DNA of 64,000 nt from assembly GCA_963942565.1 (NCBI GenBank), contig OZ012688.1, positions 20,172,599 to 20,236,598 of the forward strand. Reading direction: 5' to 3'. The translations under genes and the position numbers were made by a program. This document shows, piece after piece, positions 23,790 through 37,572 of this stretch. The notes under the pieces are model-generated. The model searched no databases. It was not told the DNA's origin and saw nothing but the letters and a program-made list of their open reading frames with translations. Positions within the stretch are counted from its first letter, which is position 1. Each line of letters starts with the position of its first letter. Source of the stretch: Maea johnstoni (lineage: Eukaryota > Annelida > Polychaeta > Spionida > Magelonidae).

Positions 23790-26700
23790 ATAGAGGCGAC
23801 ATTAAAGTTGCATTCCATAATGAACCTTAGTTTATGCTTTATTTCAAAATAAAAACAGGTTGATGAAAATGCTCAAAGGTTTGATGTGTTGCTATGTTGT
23901 ATGTTTCTATGACGTCATAGATGGCGCTCGACCAATCATGTTTAGTCCTTGTCACACCCCTATACCTTGACAACCAGTGAAACGTATTGCATCATTAATT
24001 CGGAACTTGTCACAATCCATCGGAAGAATAAGAACTGGAAGCTACTGCACATCTGTAGCACATCTCTGCTCAAATCTCTGGGGCTGATTATATACGGATT
24101 ATATACGGGTCTTTCTTGTAAAACGGTCCCAAACGATATTGTTTAAGCCATTGTTGATATTTTAGTTCATGTTGCACCATTCCTTTTTAAAGAAAATGTT
24201 GCACGTTTAAAGAGTCGACATTAAAAATACATTTCATAATGTACATTTCATTATGCTTTCTTTAACCCTTATGCTGCTGGTGGCTAATTGCACCAATACA
24301 AAGTGATGCAAAAAACCTGAAAAATCACTGAAACCCTGGCAAATGGGTACTCATCTGAGAGTACTCAGCGAGAGCTTTCAAATGAATACCAACATGACAG
24401 GGTTTAGATGGTTTTCAAAGATTTTTGCATTTTTGTGCATTGGGCGAATGTAACGTCAGCATTGGAAGGGTTAAATAAAGACATGATAATTGAGATGCTC
24501 CATAAAAAATGACAGATTCCCTATGTTAAAACAGGTTAAAGAAAAACATTGGGGTTTTTCTTTTGCCGTCATGACATAGGTTTAAATGTAATTTACGCAA
24601 GACGATGTCTGTGAAACATATGACACACAACCAACTACGTACCCTGTATGTGGTCGCCAATTTGGCACTTTTCCGCTTTTCTAGCGCTAATTGAAAAACA
24701 GTGTAAAGCAGCGGTTCTGACTCAAAGGTTTGATGTGTTGCTATGCTGTATGTCACTATGACGTCATAGATGGCGCTCGACCAATCACAATCAGGCGTAG
24801 TCACATCCCTATACCTGGACAACCAGGGAAACGTATTTCATCACTAATTCGGAACTTGTAACAATACATCGTAAGAAGATGAAATGGAAGCTACTGCACA
24901 TCTGTAGCACATCTCTGTTCAAATCTTTGGGCTTATAGGCCATACGGGTCTTTCTTCTAATATAGTTCCAAACGACCTTGTTTAAGCCATTGTTCATATT
25001 TCACTTCATGTTGCTCCATTACTTTTGTAAGAAAACGTTGCATAGTTATAGAGGCGACATTAAAGTTGCATTCCATAATGAACCTTAGTTTATGCTTTAT
25101 TTCAAAATAAAAACAGGTTGATGAAAATGCTCAAAGGTTTGATGTGTTGCTATGTTGTATGTTTCTATGACGTCATAGATGGCGCTCGACCAATCATGTT
25201 TAGTCCTTGTCACACCCCTATACCTTGACAACCAGTGAAACGTATTGCATCATTAATTCGGAACTTGTCACAATCCATCGGAAGAATAAGAACTGGAAGC
25301 TACTGCACATCTGTAGCACATCTCTGCTCAAATCTCTGGGGCTGATTATATACGGGTCTTTCTTGTAAAACGGTCCCAAACGATATTGTTTAAGCCATTG
25401 TTGATATTTTAGTTCATGTTGCACCATTCCTTTTTAAAGAAAATGTTGCACGTTTAAAGAGTCGACATTAAAGTTACATTTCATAATGTACATTTCATTA
25501 TGCTTTCTTTAACCCTTATGCTGCTGGTGGCTAATTGCACCAATACAAAGTGATGCAAAAAACCTGAAAAATCACTGAAACCCTGGCAAATGGGTACTCA
25601 TCTGAGAGTACTCAGCGAGAGCTTTCAAATGAATACCAACATGACAGGGTTTAGATGGTTTTCAAAGATTTTTGCATTTTTGTGCATTAGGCGAATGTAA
25701 CGTCAGCATTGGAAGGGTTAAATAAAGACATGATAATTGAGATGCTCCATAAAAAATGACAGATTCCCTATGTTAAAACAGGTTAAAGAAAAACATTGGG
25801 GTTTTTCTTTTGCCGTCATGACATAGGTTTAAATGTAATTTACGCAAGACGATGTCTGTGAAACATATGACACACAACCAACTACGTACCCTGTATGTGG
25901 TCGCCAATTTGGCACTTTTCCGCTTTTCTAGCGCTAATTGAAAAACAGTGTAAAGCAGCGGTTCTGACTCAAAGGTTTGATGTATTGCTATGCTGTATGT
26001 CAATATGACGTCATAGATGGCGCTCGACCAATCACAATCAGGCGTAGTCACATCCCTATACCTGGACAACCAGGGAAACGTATTTCATCACTAATTCGGA
26101 ACTTGTAACAATACATCGTAAGAAGATGAAATGGAAGCTACTGCACATCTGTAGCACATCTCTGTTCAAATCTTTGGGCTTATAGGCCATACGGGTCTTT
26201 CTTCTAATATAGTTCCAAACGACCTTGTTTAAGCCATTGTTCATATTTCACTTCATGTTGCTCCATTACTTTTGTAAGAAAACGTTGCATAGTTATAGAG
26301 GCGACATTAAAGTTGCATTCCATAATGAACCTTAGTTTATGCTTTATTTCAAAATAAAAACAGGTTGATGAAAATGCGCAAAGGTTTGATGTGTTGCTAT
26401 GTTGTATGTTTCTATGACGTCATAGATGGCGCTCGACCAATCATGTTTAGTCCTTGTCACACCCCTATACCTTGACAACCAGTGAAACGTATTGCATCAT
26501 TAATTCGGAACTTGTCACAATCCATCGGAAGAATAAGAACTGGAAGCTACTGCACATCTGTAGCACATCTCTGCTCAAATCTCTGGGGCTGATTATATAC
26601 GGGTCTTTCTTGTAAAACGGTCCCAAACGATATTGTTTAAGCCATTGTTGATATTTTAGTTCATGTTGCACCATTCCTTTTTAAAGAAAATGTTGCACGT

Positions 26701-29700
26701 TTAAAGAGTCGACATTAAAGTTACATTTCATAATGTACATTTCATTATGCTTTCTTTAACCCTTATGCTGCTGGTGGCTAATTGCACCAATACAAAGTGA
26801 TGCAAAAAACCTGAAAAATCACTGAAACCCTGGCAAATGGGTACTCATCTGAGAGTACTCAGCGAGAGCTTTCAAATGAATACCAACATGACAGGGTTTA
26901 GATGATTTTCAAAGATTTTTGCATTTTTGTGCATTAGGCGAATGTAACGTCAGCATTGGAAGGGTTAAATAAAGACATGATAATTGAGATGCTCCATAAA
27001 AAATGACAGATTCCCTATGTTAAAACAGGTTAAAGAAAAACATTGGGGTTTTTCTTTTGCCGTCATGACATAGGTTTAAATGTAATTTACGCATGACGAT
27101 GTCTGTGAAACATGTGACACACAACCAACTGCGTACCCTGTATGTGGTCGACAATTTGGCACTTTTCCGCTTTTCTAGCGCTAATTGAAAAAAAGTGTAA
27201 AGCAGCGGTTCTGACTCAAAGGTTTGATGTGTTGCTATGCGGTATGTCACTATGACGTCATAGATGGCGCTCGACCAATCACAATCAGGCGTAGTCACAT
27301 CCCTATACCTGGACAACCAGGGAAACGTATTTCATCACTAATTCGGAACTTGTAACAATACATCGTAAGAAGATGAAATGGAAGCTACTGCACATCTGTA
27401 GCACATCTCTGTTCAAATCTTTGGGCTTATAGGCCATACGGGTCTTTCTTCTAATATAGTTCCAAACGACCTTGTTTAAGCCATTGTTCATATTTCACTT
27501 CATGTTGCTCCATTACTTTTGTAAGAAAACGTTGCATAGTTATAGAGGCGACATTAAAGTTGCATTCCATAATGAACCTTAGTTTATGCTTTATTTCAAA
27601 ATAAAAACAGGTTGATGAAAATGCTCAAAGGTTTGATGTGTTGCTATGTTGTATGTTTCTATGACGTCATAGATGGCGCTCGACCAATCATGTTTAGTCC
27701 TTGTCACACCCCTATACCTTGACAACCAGTGAAACGTATTGCATCATTAATTCGGAACTTGTCACAATCCATCGGAAGAATAAGAACTGGAAGCTACTGC
27801 ACATCTGTAGCACATCTCTGCTCAAATCTCTGGGGCTGATTATATACGGATTATATACGGGTCTTTCTTGTAAAACGGTCCCAAACGATATTGTTTAAGC
27901 CATTGTTGATATTTTAGTTCATGTTGCACCATTCCTTTTTAAAGAAAATGTTGCACGTTTAAAGAGTCGACATTAAAGTTACATTTCATAATGTACATTT
28001 CATTATGCTTTCTTTAACCCTTATGCTGCTGGTGGCTAATTGCACCAATACAAAGTGATGCAAAAAACCTGAAAAATCACTGAAACCCTGGCAAATGGGT
28101 ACTCATCTGAGAGTACTCAGCGAGAGCTTTCAAATGAATACCAACATGACAGGGTTTAGATGGTTTTCAAAGATTTTTGCATTTTTGTGCATTGGGCGAA
28201 TGTAACGTCAGCATTGGAAGGGTTAAATAAAGACATGATAATTGAGATGCTCCATAAAAAATGACAGATTCCCTATGTTAAAACAGGTTAAAGAAAAACA
28301 TTGGGGTTTTTCTTTTGCCGTCATGACATAGGTTTAAATGTAATTTACGCAAGACGATGTCTGTGAAACATATGACACACAACCAACTACGTACCCTGTA
28401 TGTGGTCGCCAATTTGGCACTTTTCCGCTTTTCTAGCGCTAATTGAAAAACAGTGTAAAGCAGCGGTTCTGACTCAAAGGTTTGATGTGTTGCTATGCTG
28501 TATGTCACTATGACGTCATAGATGGCGCTCGACCAATCACAATCAGGCGTAGTCACATCCCTATACCTGGACAACCAGCGAAACGTATTTCATCACTAAT
28601 TCGGAACTTGTAACAATACATCGTAAGAAGATGAAATGGAAGCTACTGCACATCTGTAGCACATCTCTGTTCAAATCTTTGGGCTTATAGGCCATACGGG
28701 TCTTTCTTCTAATATAGTTCCAAACGACCTTGTTTAAGCCATTGTTCATATTTCACTTCATGTTGCTCCATTACTTTTGTAAGAAAACGTTGCATAGTTA
28801 TAGAGGCGACATTAAAGTTGCATTCCATAATGAACCTTAGTTTATGCTTTATTTCAAAATAAAAACAGGTTGATGAAAATGCTCAAAGGTTTGATGTGTT
28901 GCTATGTTGTATGTTTCTATGACGTCATAGATGGCGCTCGACCAATCATGTTTAGTCCTTGTCACACCCCTATACCTTGACAACCAGTGAAACGTATTGC
29001 ATCATTAATTCGGAACTTGTCACAATCCATCGGAAGAATAAGAACTGGAAGCTACTGCACATCTGTAGCACATCTCTGCTCAAATCTCTGGGGCTGATTA
29101 TATACGGGTCTTTCTTGTAAAACGGTCCCAAACGATATTGTTTAAGCCATTGTTGATATTTTAGTTCATGTTGCACCATTCCTTTTTAAAGAAAATGTTG
29201 CACGTTTAAAGAGTCGACATTAAAGTTACATTTCATAATGTACATTTCATTATGCTTTCTTTAACCCTTATGCTGCTGGTGGCTAATTGCACCAATACAA
29301 AGTGATGCAAAAAACCTGAAAAATCACTGAAACCCTGGCAAATGGGTACTCATCTGAGAGTACTCAGCGAGAGCTTTCAAATGAATACCAACATGACAGG
29401 GTTTAGATGGTTTTCAAAGATTTTTGCATTTTTGTGCATTAGGCGAATGTAACGTCAGCATTGGAAGGGTAAAATAAAGACATGATAATTGAGATGCTCC
29501 ATAAAAAATGACAGATTCCCTATGTTAAAACAGGTTAAAGAAAAACATTGGGGTTTTTCTTTTGCCGTCATGACATAGGTTTAAATGTAATTTACGCATG
29601 ACGATGTCTGTGAAACATGTGACACACAACCAACTACGTACCCTGTATGTGGTCGACAATTTGGCACTTTTCCGCTTTTCTAGCGCTAATTGAAAAAAAG

Positions 29701-32562
29701 TGTAAAGCAGCGGTTCTGACTCAAAGGTTTGATGTGTTGCTATGCGGTATGTCACTATGACGTCATAGATGGCGCTCGACCAATCACAATCAGGCGTAGT
29801 CACATCCCTATATCTGGAAAACCAGGGAAACGTATTTCATCACTAATTCGGAACTTGTAACAATACATCGTAAGAAGATGAAATGGAAGCTACTGCACAT
29901 CTGTAGCACATCTCTGTTCAAATCTTTGGGCTTATAGGCCATACGGGTCTTTCTTCTAATATAGTTCCAAACGACCTTGTTTAAGCCATTGTTCATATTT
30001 CACTTCATGTTGCTCCATTACTTTTGTAAGAAAACGTTGCATAGTTATAGAGGCGACATTAAAGTTGCATTCCATAATGAACCTTAGTTTATGCTTTATT
30101 TCAAAATAAAAACAGGTTGATGAAAATGCTCAAAGGTTTGATGTGTTGCTATGTTGTATGTTTCTATGACGTCATAGATGGCGCTCGACCAATCATGTTT
30201 AGTCCTTGTCACACCCCTATACCTTGACAACCAGTGAAACGTATTGCATCATTAATTCGGAACTTGTCACAATCCATCGGAAGAATAAGAACTGGAAGCT
30301 ACTGCACATCTGTAGCACATCTCTGCTCAAATCTCTGGGGCTGATTATATACGGATTATATACGGGTCTTTCTTGTAAAACGGTCCCAAACGATATTGTT
30401 TAAGCCATTGTTGATATTTTAGTTCATGTTGCACCATTCCTTTTTAAAGAAAATGTTGCACGTTTAAAGAGTCGACATTAAAGTTACATTTCATAATGTA
30501 CATTTCATTATGCTTTCTTTAACCCTTATGCTGCTGGTGGCTAATTGCACCAATACAAAGTGATGCAAAAAACCTGAAAAATCACTGAAACCCTGGCAAA
30601 TGGGTACTCATCTGAGAGTACTCAGCGAGAGCTTTCAAATGAATACCAACATGACAGGGTTTAGATGGTTTTCAAAGATTTTTGCATTTTTGTGCATTGG
30701 GCGAATGTAACGTCAGCATTGGAAGGGTTAAATAAAGACATGATAATTGAGATGCTCCATAAAAAATGACAGATTCCCTATGTTAAAACAGGTTAAAGAA
30801 AAACATTGGGGTTTTTCTTTTGCCGTCATGACATAGGTTTAAATGTAATTTACGCATGACGATGTCTGTGAAACATGTGACACACAACCAACTACGTACC
30901 CTGTATGTGGTCGACAATTTGGCACTTTTCCGCTTTTCTAGCGCTAATTGAAAAAAAGTGTAAAGCAGCGGTTCTGACTCAAAGGTTTGATGTGTTGCTA
31001 TGCGGTATGTCACTATGACGTCATAGATGGCGCTCGACCAATCACAATCAGGCGTAGTCACATCCCTATACCTGGACAACCAGGGAAACGTATTTCATCA
31101 CTAATTCGGAACTTGTAACAATACATCGTAAGAAGATGAAATGGAAGCTACTGCACATCTGTAGCACATCTCTGTTCAAATATTTGGGCTTATAGGCCAT
31201 ACGGGTCTTTCTTCTAATATAGTTCCAAACGACCTTGTTTAAGCCATTGTTCATATTTCACTTCATGTTGCTCCATTACTTTTGTAAGAAAACGTTGCAT
31301 AGTTATAGAGGCGACATTAAAGTTGCATTCCATAATGAACCTTAGTTTATGCTTTATTTCAAAATAAAAACAGGTTGATGAAAATGCTCAAAGGTTTGAT
31401 GTGTTGCTATGTTGTATGTTTCTATGACGTCATAGATGGCGCTCGACCAATCATGTTTAGTCCTTGTCACACCTCTATACCTTGACAACCAGTGAAACGT
31501 ATTGCATCATTAATTCGGAACTTGTCACAATCCATCGGAAGAATAAGAACTGGAAGCTACTGCACATCTGTAGCACATCTCTGCTCAAATCTCTGGGGCT
31601 GATTATATACGGATTATATACGGGTCTTTCTTGTAAAACGGTCCCAAACGATATTGTTTAAGCCATTGTTGATATTTTAGTTCATGTTGCACCATTCCTT
31701 TTTAAAGAAAATGTTGCACGTTTAAAGAGTCGACATTAAAGTTACATTTCATAATGTACATTTCATTATGCTTTCTTTAACCCTTATGCTGCTGGTGGCT
31801 AATTGCACCAATACAAAGTGATGCAAAAAACCTGAAAAATCACTGAAACCCTGGCAAATGGGTACTCATCTGAGAGTACTCAGCGAGAGCTTTCAAATGA
31901 ATACCAACATGACAGGGTTTAGATGGTTTTCAAAGATTTTTGCATTTTTGTGCATTGGGCGAATGTAACGTCAGCATTGGAAGGGTTAAATAAAGACATG
32001 ATAATTGAGATGCTCCATAAAAAATGACAGATTCCCTATGTTAAAACAGGTTAAAGAAAAACATTGGGGTTTTTCTTTTGCCGTCATGACATAGGTTTAA
32101 ATGTAATTTACGCAAGACGATGTCTGTGAAACATGTGACACACAACCAACTACGTACCCTGTATGTGGTCGCCAATTTGGCACTTTTCCGCTTTTCTAGC
32201 GCTAATTGAAAAAAAGTGTAAAGCAGCGGTTCTGACTCAAAGGTTTGATGTGTTGCTATGCTGTATGTCACTATGACGTCATAGATGGCGCTCGACCAAT
32301 CACAATCAGGCGTAGTCACATCCCTATACCTGGACAACCAGGGAAACGTATTTCATCACTAATTCGGAACTTGTAACAATACATCGTAAGAAGATGAAAT
32401 GGAAGCTACTGCACATCTGTAGCACATCTCTGTTCAAATATTTGGGCTTATAGGCCATACGGGTCTTTCTTCTAATATAGTTCCAAACGACCTTGTTTAA
32501 GCCATTGTTCATATTTCACTTCATGTTGCTCCATTACTTTTGTAAGAAAACGTTGCATAGTT
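23790..32562. repeat. Irregular zone of the array (M20-M26)
   Basis: Length classes run 1258, 1247, 1247, 1258, 1247, 1258, 1258 with no clean repeating order. M20, M21 and M23 share ACATATGACAC and GAAAAACAGTG with M15 and M19. M22, M24 and M25 share TATGCGGTATG with M8 and M10. M25 and M26 share CAAATATTTGGG. M21 is a mosaic, with a 1247-type A1 joined to a B/A2 of the M20 type. This pattern fits conversion or several overlapping exchanges. Confidence 0.8.
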
Positions 32563-35067
32563 ATAGAGGCGACATTAAAGTTGCATTCCATAATGAACCT
32601 TAGTTTATGCTTTATTTCAAAATAAAAACAGGTTGATGAAAATGCTCAAAGTTTTGATGTGTTGCTATGTTGTATGTTTCTATGACGTCATAGATGGCGC
32701 TCGACCAATCATGTTTAGTCCTTGTCACACCCCTATACCTTGACAACCAGTGAAACGTATTGCATCATTAATTCGGAACTTGTCACAATCCATCGGAAGA
32801 ATAAGAACTGGAAGCTACTGCACATCTGTAGCACATCTCTGCTCAAATCTCTGGGGCTGATTATATACGGGTCTTTCTTGTAAAACGGTCCCAAACGATA
32901 TTGTTTAAGCCATTGTTGATATTTTAGTTCATGTTGCACCATTTCTTTTTAAAGAAAATGTTGCACGTTTAAAGAGTCGACATTAAAGTTACATTTCATA
33001 ATGTACATTTCATTATGCTTTCTTTAACCCTTATGCTGCTGGTGGCTAATTGCACCAATACAAAGTGATGCAAAAAACCTGAAAAATCACTGAAACCCTG
33101 GCAAATGGGTTCTCATCTGAGAGTACTCAGCGAGAGCTTTCAAATGAATACCAACATGACAGGGTTTAGATGATTTTCAAAGATTTTTGCATTTTTGTGC
33201 ATTAGGCGAATGTAACGTCAGCATTGGAAGGGTTAAATAAAGACATGATAATTGAGATGCTCCATAAAAAATGACAGATTCCCTATGTTAAAACAGGTTA
33301 AAGAAAAACATTGGGGTTTTTCTTTTGCCGTCATGACATAGGTTTAAATGTAATTTACGCATGACGATGTCTGTGAAACATGTGACACACAACCAACTAC
33401 GTACCCTGTATGTGGTCGACAATTTGGCACTTTTCCGCTTTTCTAGCGCTAATTGAAAAAAAGTGTAAAGCAGCGGTTCTGACTCAAAGGTTTGATGTGT
33501 TGCTATGCGGTATGTCACTATGACGTCATAGATGGCGCTCGACCAATCACAATCAGGCGTAGTCACATCCCTATACCTGGACAACCAGGGAAACGTATTT
33601 CATCACTAATTCGGAACTTGTAACAATACATCGTAAGAAGATGAAATGGAAGCTACTGCACATCTGTAGCACATCTCTGTTCAAATCTTTGGGCTTATAG
33701 GCCATACGGGTCTTTCTTCTAATATAGTTCCAAACGACCTTGTTTAAGCCATTGTTCATATTTCACTTCATGTTGCTCCATTACTTTTGTAAGAAAACGT
33801 TGCATAGTTATAGAGGCGACATTAAAGTTGCATTCCATAATGAACCTTAGTTAATGCTTTATTTCAAAATAAAAACAGGTTGATGAAAATGCTCAAAGGT
33901 TTGATGTGTTGCTATGTTGTATGTTTCTATGACGTCATAGATGGCGCTCGACCAATCATGTTTAGTCCTTGTCACACCCCTATACCTTGACAACCAGTGA
34001 AACGTATTGCATCATTAATTCGGAACTTGTCACAATCCATCAGAAGAATAAGAACTGGAAGCTACTGCACATCTGTAGCACATCTCTGCTCAAATCTCTG
34101 GGGCTGATTATATACGGACTATATACGGGTCTTTCTTGTAAAACGGTCCCAAACGATATTGTTTAAGCCATTGTTGATATTTTAGTTCATGTTGCACCAT
34201 TCCTTTTTAAAGAAAATGTTGCACGTTTAAAGAGTCGACATTAAAGTTACATTTCATAATGTACATTTCATTATGCTTTCTTTAACCGTTATGCTGCTGG
34301 TGGCTAATTGCACCAATACAAAGTGATGCAAAAACCCGGAAAAATCACTGAAACCCTGGCAAATGGGTACTCATCTGAGAGTACTCAGCGAGAGCTTCCA
34401 AATGAATACCAACATGACAGGGTTTAGATGGTTTTCAAAGATTTTTGCATTTTTGTGCATTGGGCGAATGTAACGTCAGCATTGGAAGGGTTAAATAAAG
34501 ACATGATAATTGAGATGCTCCATAAAAAATGACAGATTCCCTATGTTAAAACAGGTTAAAGAAAAACATTGGGGTTTTTCTTTTGCCGTCATGACATAGG
34601 TTTAAATGTAATTTACGCAAGACGATGTCTGTGAAACATGTGACACACAACCAACTACGTACCCTGTATGTGGTCGCCAATTTTGCACTTTTCCGCTTTT
34701 CTAGCGCTAATTGAAAAAAAGTGTAAAGCAGCGGTTCTGACTCAAATGTTTGATGTGTTGCTATGCTGTATGTCACTATGACGTCATAGATGGCGCTCGA
34801 CCAATCACAATCAGGCGTAGTCACATCCCTATACCTGGACAACCAGGGAAACGTATTTCATCACTAATTCGGAACTTGTAACAATACATCGTAAGAAGAT
34901 GAAATGGAAGCTACTGCACATCTGTAGCACATCTCTGTTCAAATATTTGGGCTTATAGGCCATACGGGTCTTTCTTCTAATATAGTTCCAAACGACCTTG
35001 TTTAAGCCATTGTTCATATTTCACTTCATGTTGCTCCATTACTTTTGTAAGAAAACGTTGCATAGTT
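32563..35067. repeat. Higher-order block, 2-mer copy 1 (M27-M28, 2505 bp)
   Basis: M27 carries GATGATTTTC and TATGCGGTATG. M28 carries CGGACTATATACGG, TTAACCGTTATG, AGCTTCCAAATG and CTCAAATGTTTG. The set recurs in M29-M30, although M28 also shares CAAATATTTGGG with M26, so the block edges are blurred. Confidence 0.8.
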
Positions 35068-37572
35068 ATAGAGGCGACATTAAAGTTGCATTCCATAATG
35101 AACCTTAGTTTATGCTTTATTTCAAAATAAAAACAGGTTGATGAAAATGCTCAAAGGTTTGATGTGTTGCTATGTTGTATGTTTCTATGACGTCATAGAT
35201 GGCGCTCGACCAATCATGTTTAGTCCTTGTCACACCCCTATACCTTGACAACCAGTGAAACGTATTGCATCATTAATTCGGAACTTGTCACAATCCATCG
35301 GAAGAATAAGAACTGGAAGCTACTGCACATCTGTAGCACATCTCTGCTCAAATCTCTGGGGCTGATTATATACGGGTCTTTCTTGTAAAACGGTCCCAAA
35401 CGATATTGTTTAAGCCATTGTTGATATTTTAGTTCATGTTGCACCATTCCTTTTTAAAGAAAATGTTGCACGTTTAAAGAGTCGACATTAAAGTTACATT
35501 TCATAATGTACATTTCATTATGCTTTCTTTAACCATTATGCTGCTGGTGGCTAATTGCACCAATACAAAGTGATGCAAAAAACCTGAAAAATCACTGAAA
35601 CCCTGGCAAATGGGTACTCATCTGAGAGTACTCAGCGAGAGCTTTCAAATGAATACCAACATGACAGGGTTTAGATGATTTTCAAAGATTTTTGCATTTT
35701 TGTGCATTAGGCGAATGTAACGTCAGCATTGGAAGGGTTAAATAAAGACATGATAATTGAGATGCTCCATAAAAAATGACAGATTCCCTATGTTAAAACA
35801 GGTTAAAGAAAAACATTGGGGTTTTTCTTTTGCCGTCATGACATAGGTTTAAATGTAATTTACGCATGACGATGTCTGTGAAACATGTGACACACAACCA
35901 ACTACGTACCCTGTATGTGGTCGACAATTTGGCACTTTTCCGCTTTTCTAGCGCTAATTGAAAAAAAGTGTAAAGCAGCGGTTCTGACTCAAAGGTTTGA
36001 TGTGTTGCTATGCGGTATGTCACTACGACGTCATAGATGGCGCTCGACCAATCACAATCAGGCGTAGTCACATCCCTATACCTGGACAACCAGGGAAACG
36101 TATTTCATCACTAATTCGGAACTTGTAACAATACATCGTAAGAAGATGAAATGGAAGCTACTGCACATCTGTAGCACATCTCTGTTCCAATCTTTGGGCT
36201 TATAGGCCATACGGGTCTTTCTTCTAATATAGTTCCAAACGACCTTGTTTAAGCCATTGTTCATATTTCACTTCATGTTGCTCCATTACTTTTGTAAGAA
36301 AACGTTGCATAGTTATAGAGGCGACATTAAAGTTGCATTCCATAATGAACCTTAGTTTATGCTTTATTTCAAAATAAAAACAGGTTGATGAAAATGCTCA
36401 AAGGTTTGATGTGTTGCTATGTTGTATGTTTCTATGACGTCATAGATGGCGCTCGACCAATCATGTTTAGTCCTTGTCACACCCCTATACCTTGACAACC
36501 AGTGAAACGTATTGCATCATTAATTCGGAACTTGTCACAATCCATCGGAAGAATAAGAACTGGAAGCTACTGCACATCTGTAGCACATCTCTGCTCAAAT
36601 CTCTGGGGCTGATTATATACGGACTATATACGGGTCTTTCTTGTAAAACGGTCCCAGACGATATTGTTTAAGCCATTGTTGATATTTTAGTTCATGTTGC
36701 ACCATTCCTTTTTAAAGAAAATGTTGCACGTTTAAAGAGTCGACATTAAAGTTACATTTCATAATGTACATTTCATTATGCTTTCTTTAACCGTTATGCT
36801 GCTGGTGGCTAATTGCACCAATACAAAGTGATGCAAAAACCCGGAAAAATCACTGAAACCCTGGCAAATGGGTACTCATCTGAGAGTACTCAGCGAGAGC
36901 TTCCAAATGAATACCAACATGACAGGGTTTAGATGGTTTTCAAAGATTTTTGCATTTTTGTGCATTGGGCGAATGTAACGTCAGCATTGGAAGGGTTAAA
37001 TAAAGACATGATAATTGAGATGCTCCATAAAAAATGACAGATTCCCTATGTTAAAACAGGTTAAAGAAAAACATTGGGGTTTTTCTTTTGCCGTCATGAC
37101 ATAGGTTTAAATGTAATTTACGCAAGACGATGTCTGTGAAACATGTGACACACAACCAACTACGTACCCTGTATGTGGTCGCCAATTTGGCACTTTTCCG
37201 CTTTTCTAGCGCTAATTGAAAAAAAGTGTAAAGCAGCGGTTCTGACTCAAATGTTTGATGTGTTGCTATTCTGTATGTCACTATGACGTCATAGATGGCG
37301 CTCGACCAATCACAATCAGGCGTAGTCACATCCCTATACCTGGACAACCAGGGAAACGTATTTCATCACTAATTCGGAACTTGTAACAATACATCGTAAG
37401 AAGATGAAATGGAAGCTACTGCACATCTGTAGCACATCTCTGTTCAAATCTTTGGGCTTATAGGCCATACGGGTCTTTCTTCTAATATAGTTCCAAACGA
37501 CCTTGTTTAAGCCATTGTTCATATTTCACTTCATGTTGCTCCATTACTTTTGTAAGAAAACGTTGCATAGTT
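35068..37572. repeat. Higher-order block, 2-mer copy 2 (M29-M30, 2505 bp)
   Basis: It repeats the M27-M28 markers. Private changes include TTAACCATTATG and a lost A2 CRE core (CGACGTCA near 36025) in M29, and GCTATTCTGTATG in M30. Confidence 0.8.
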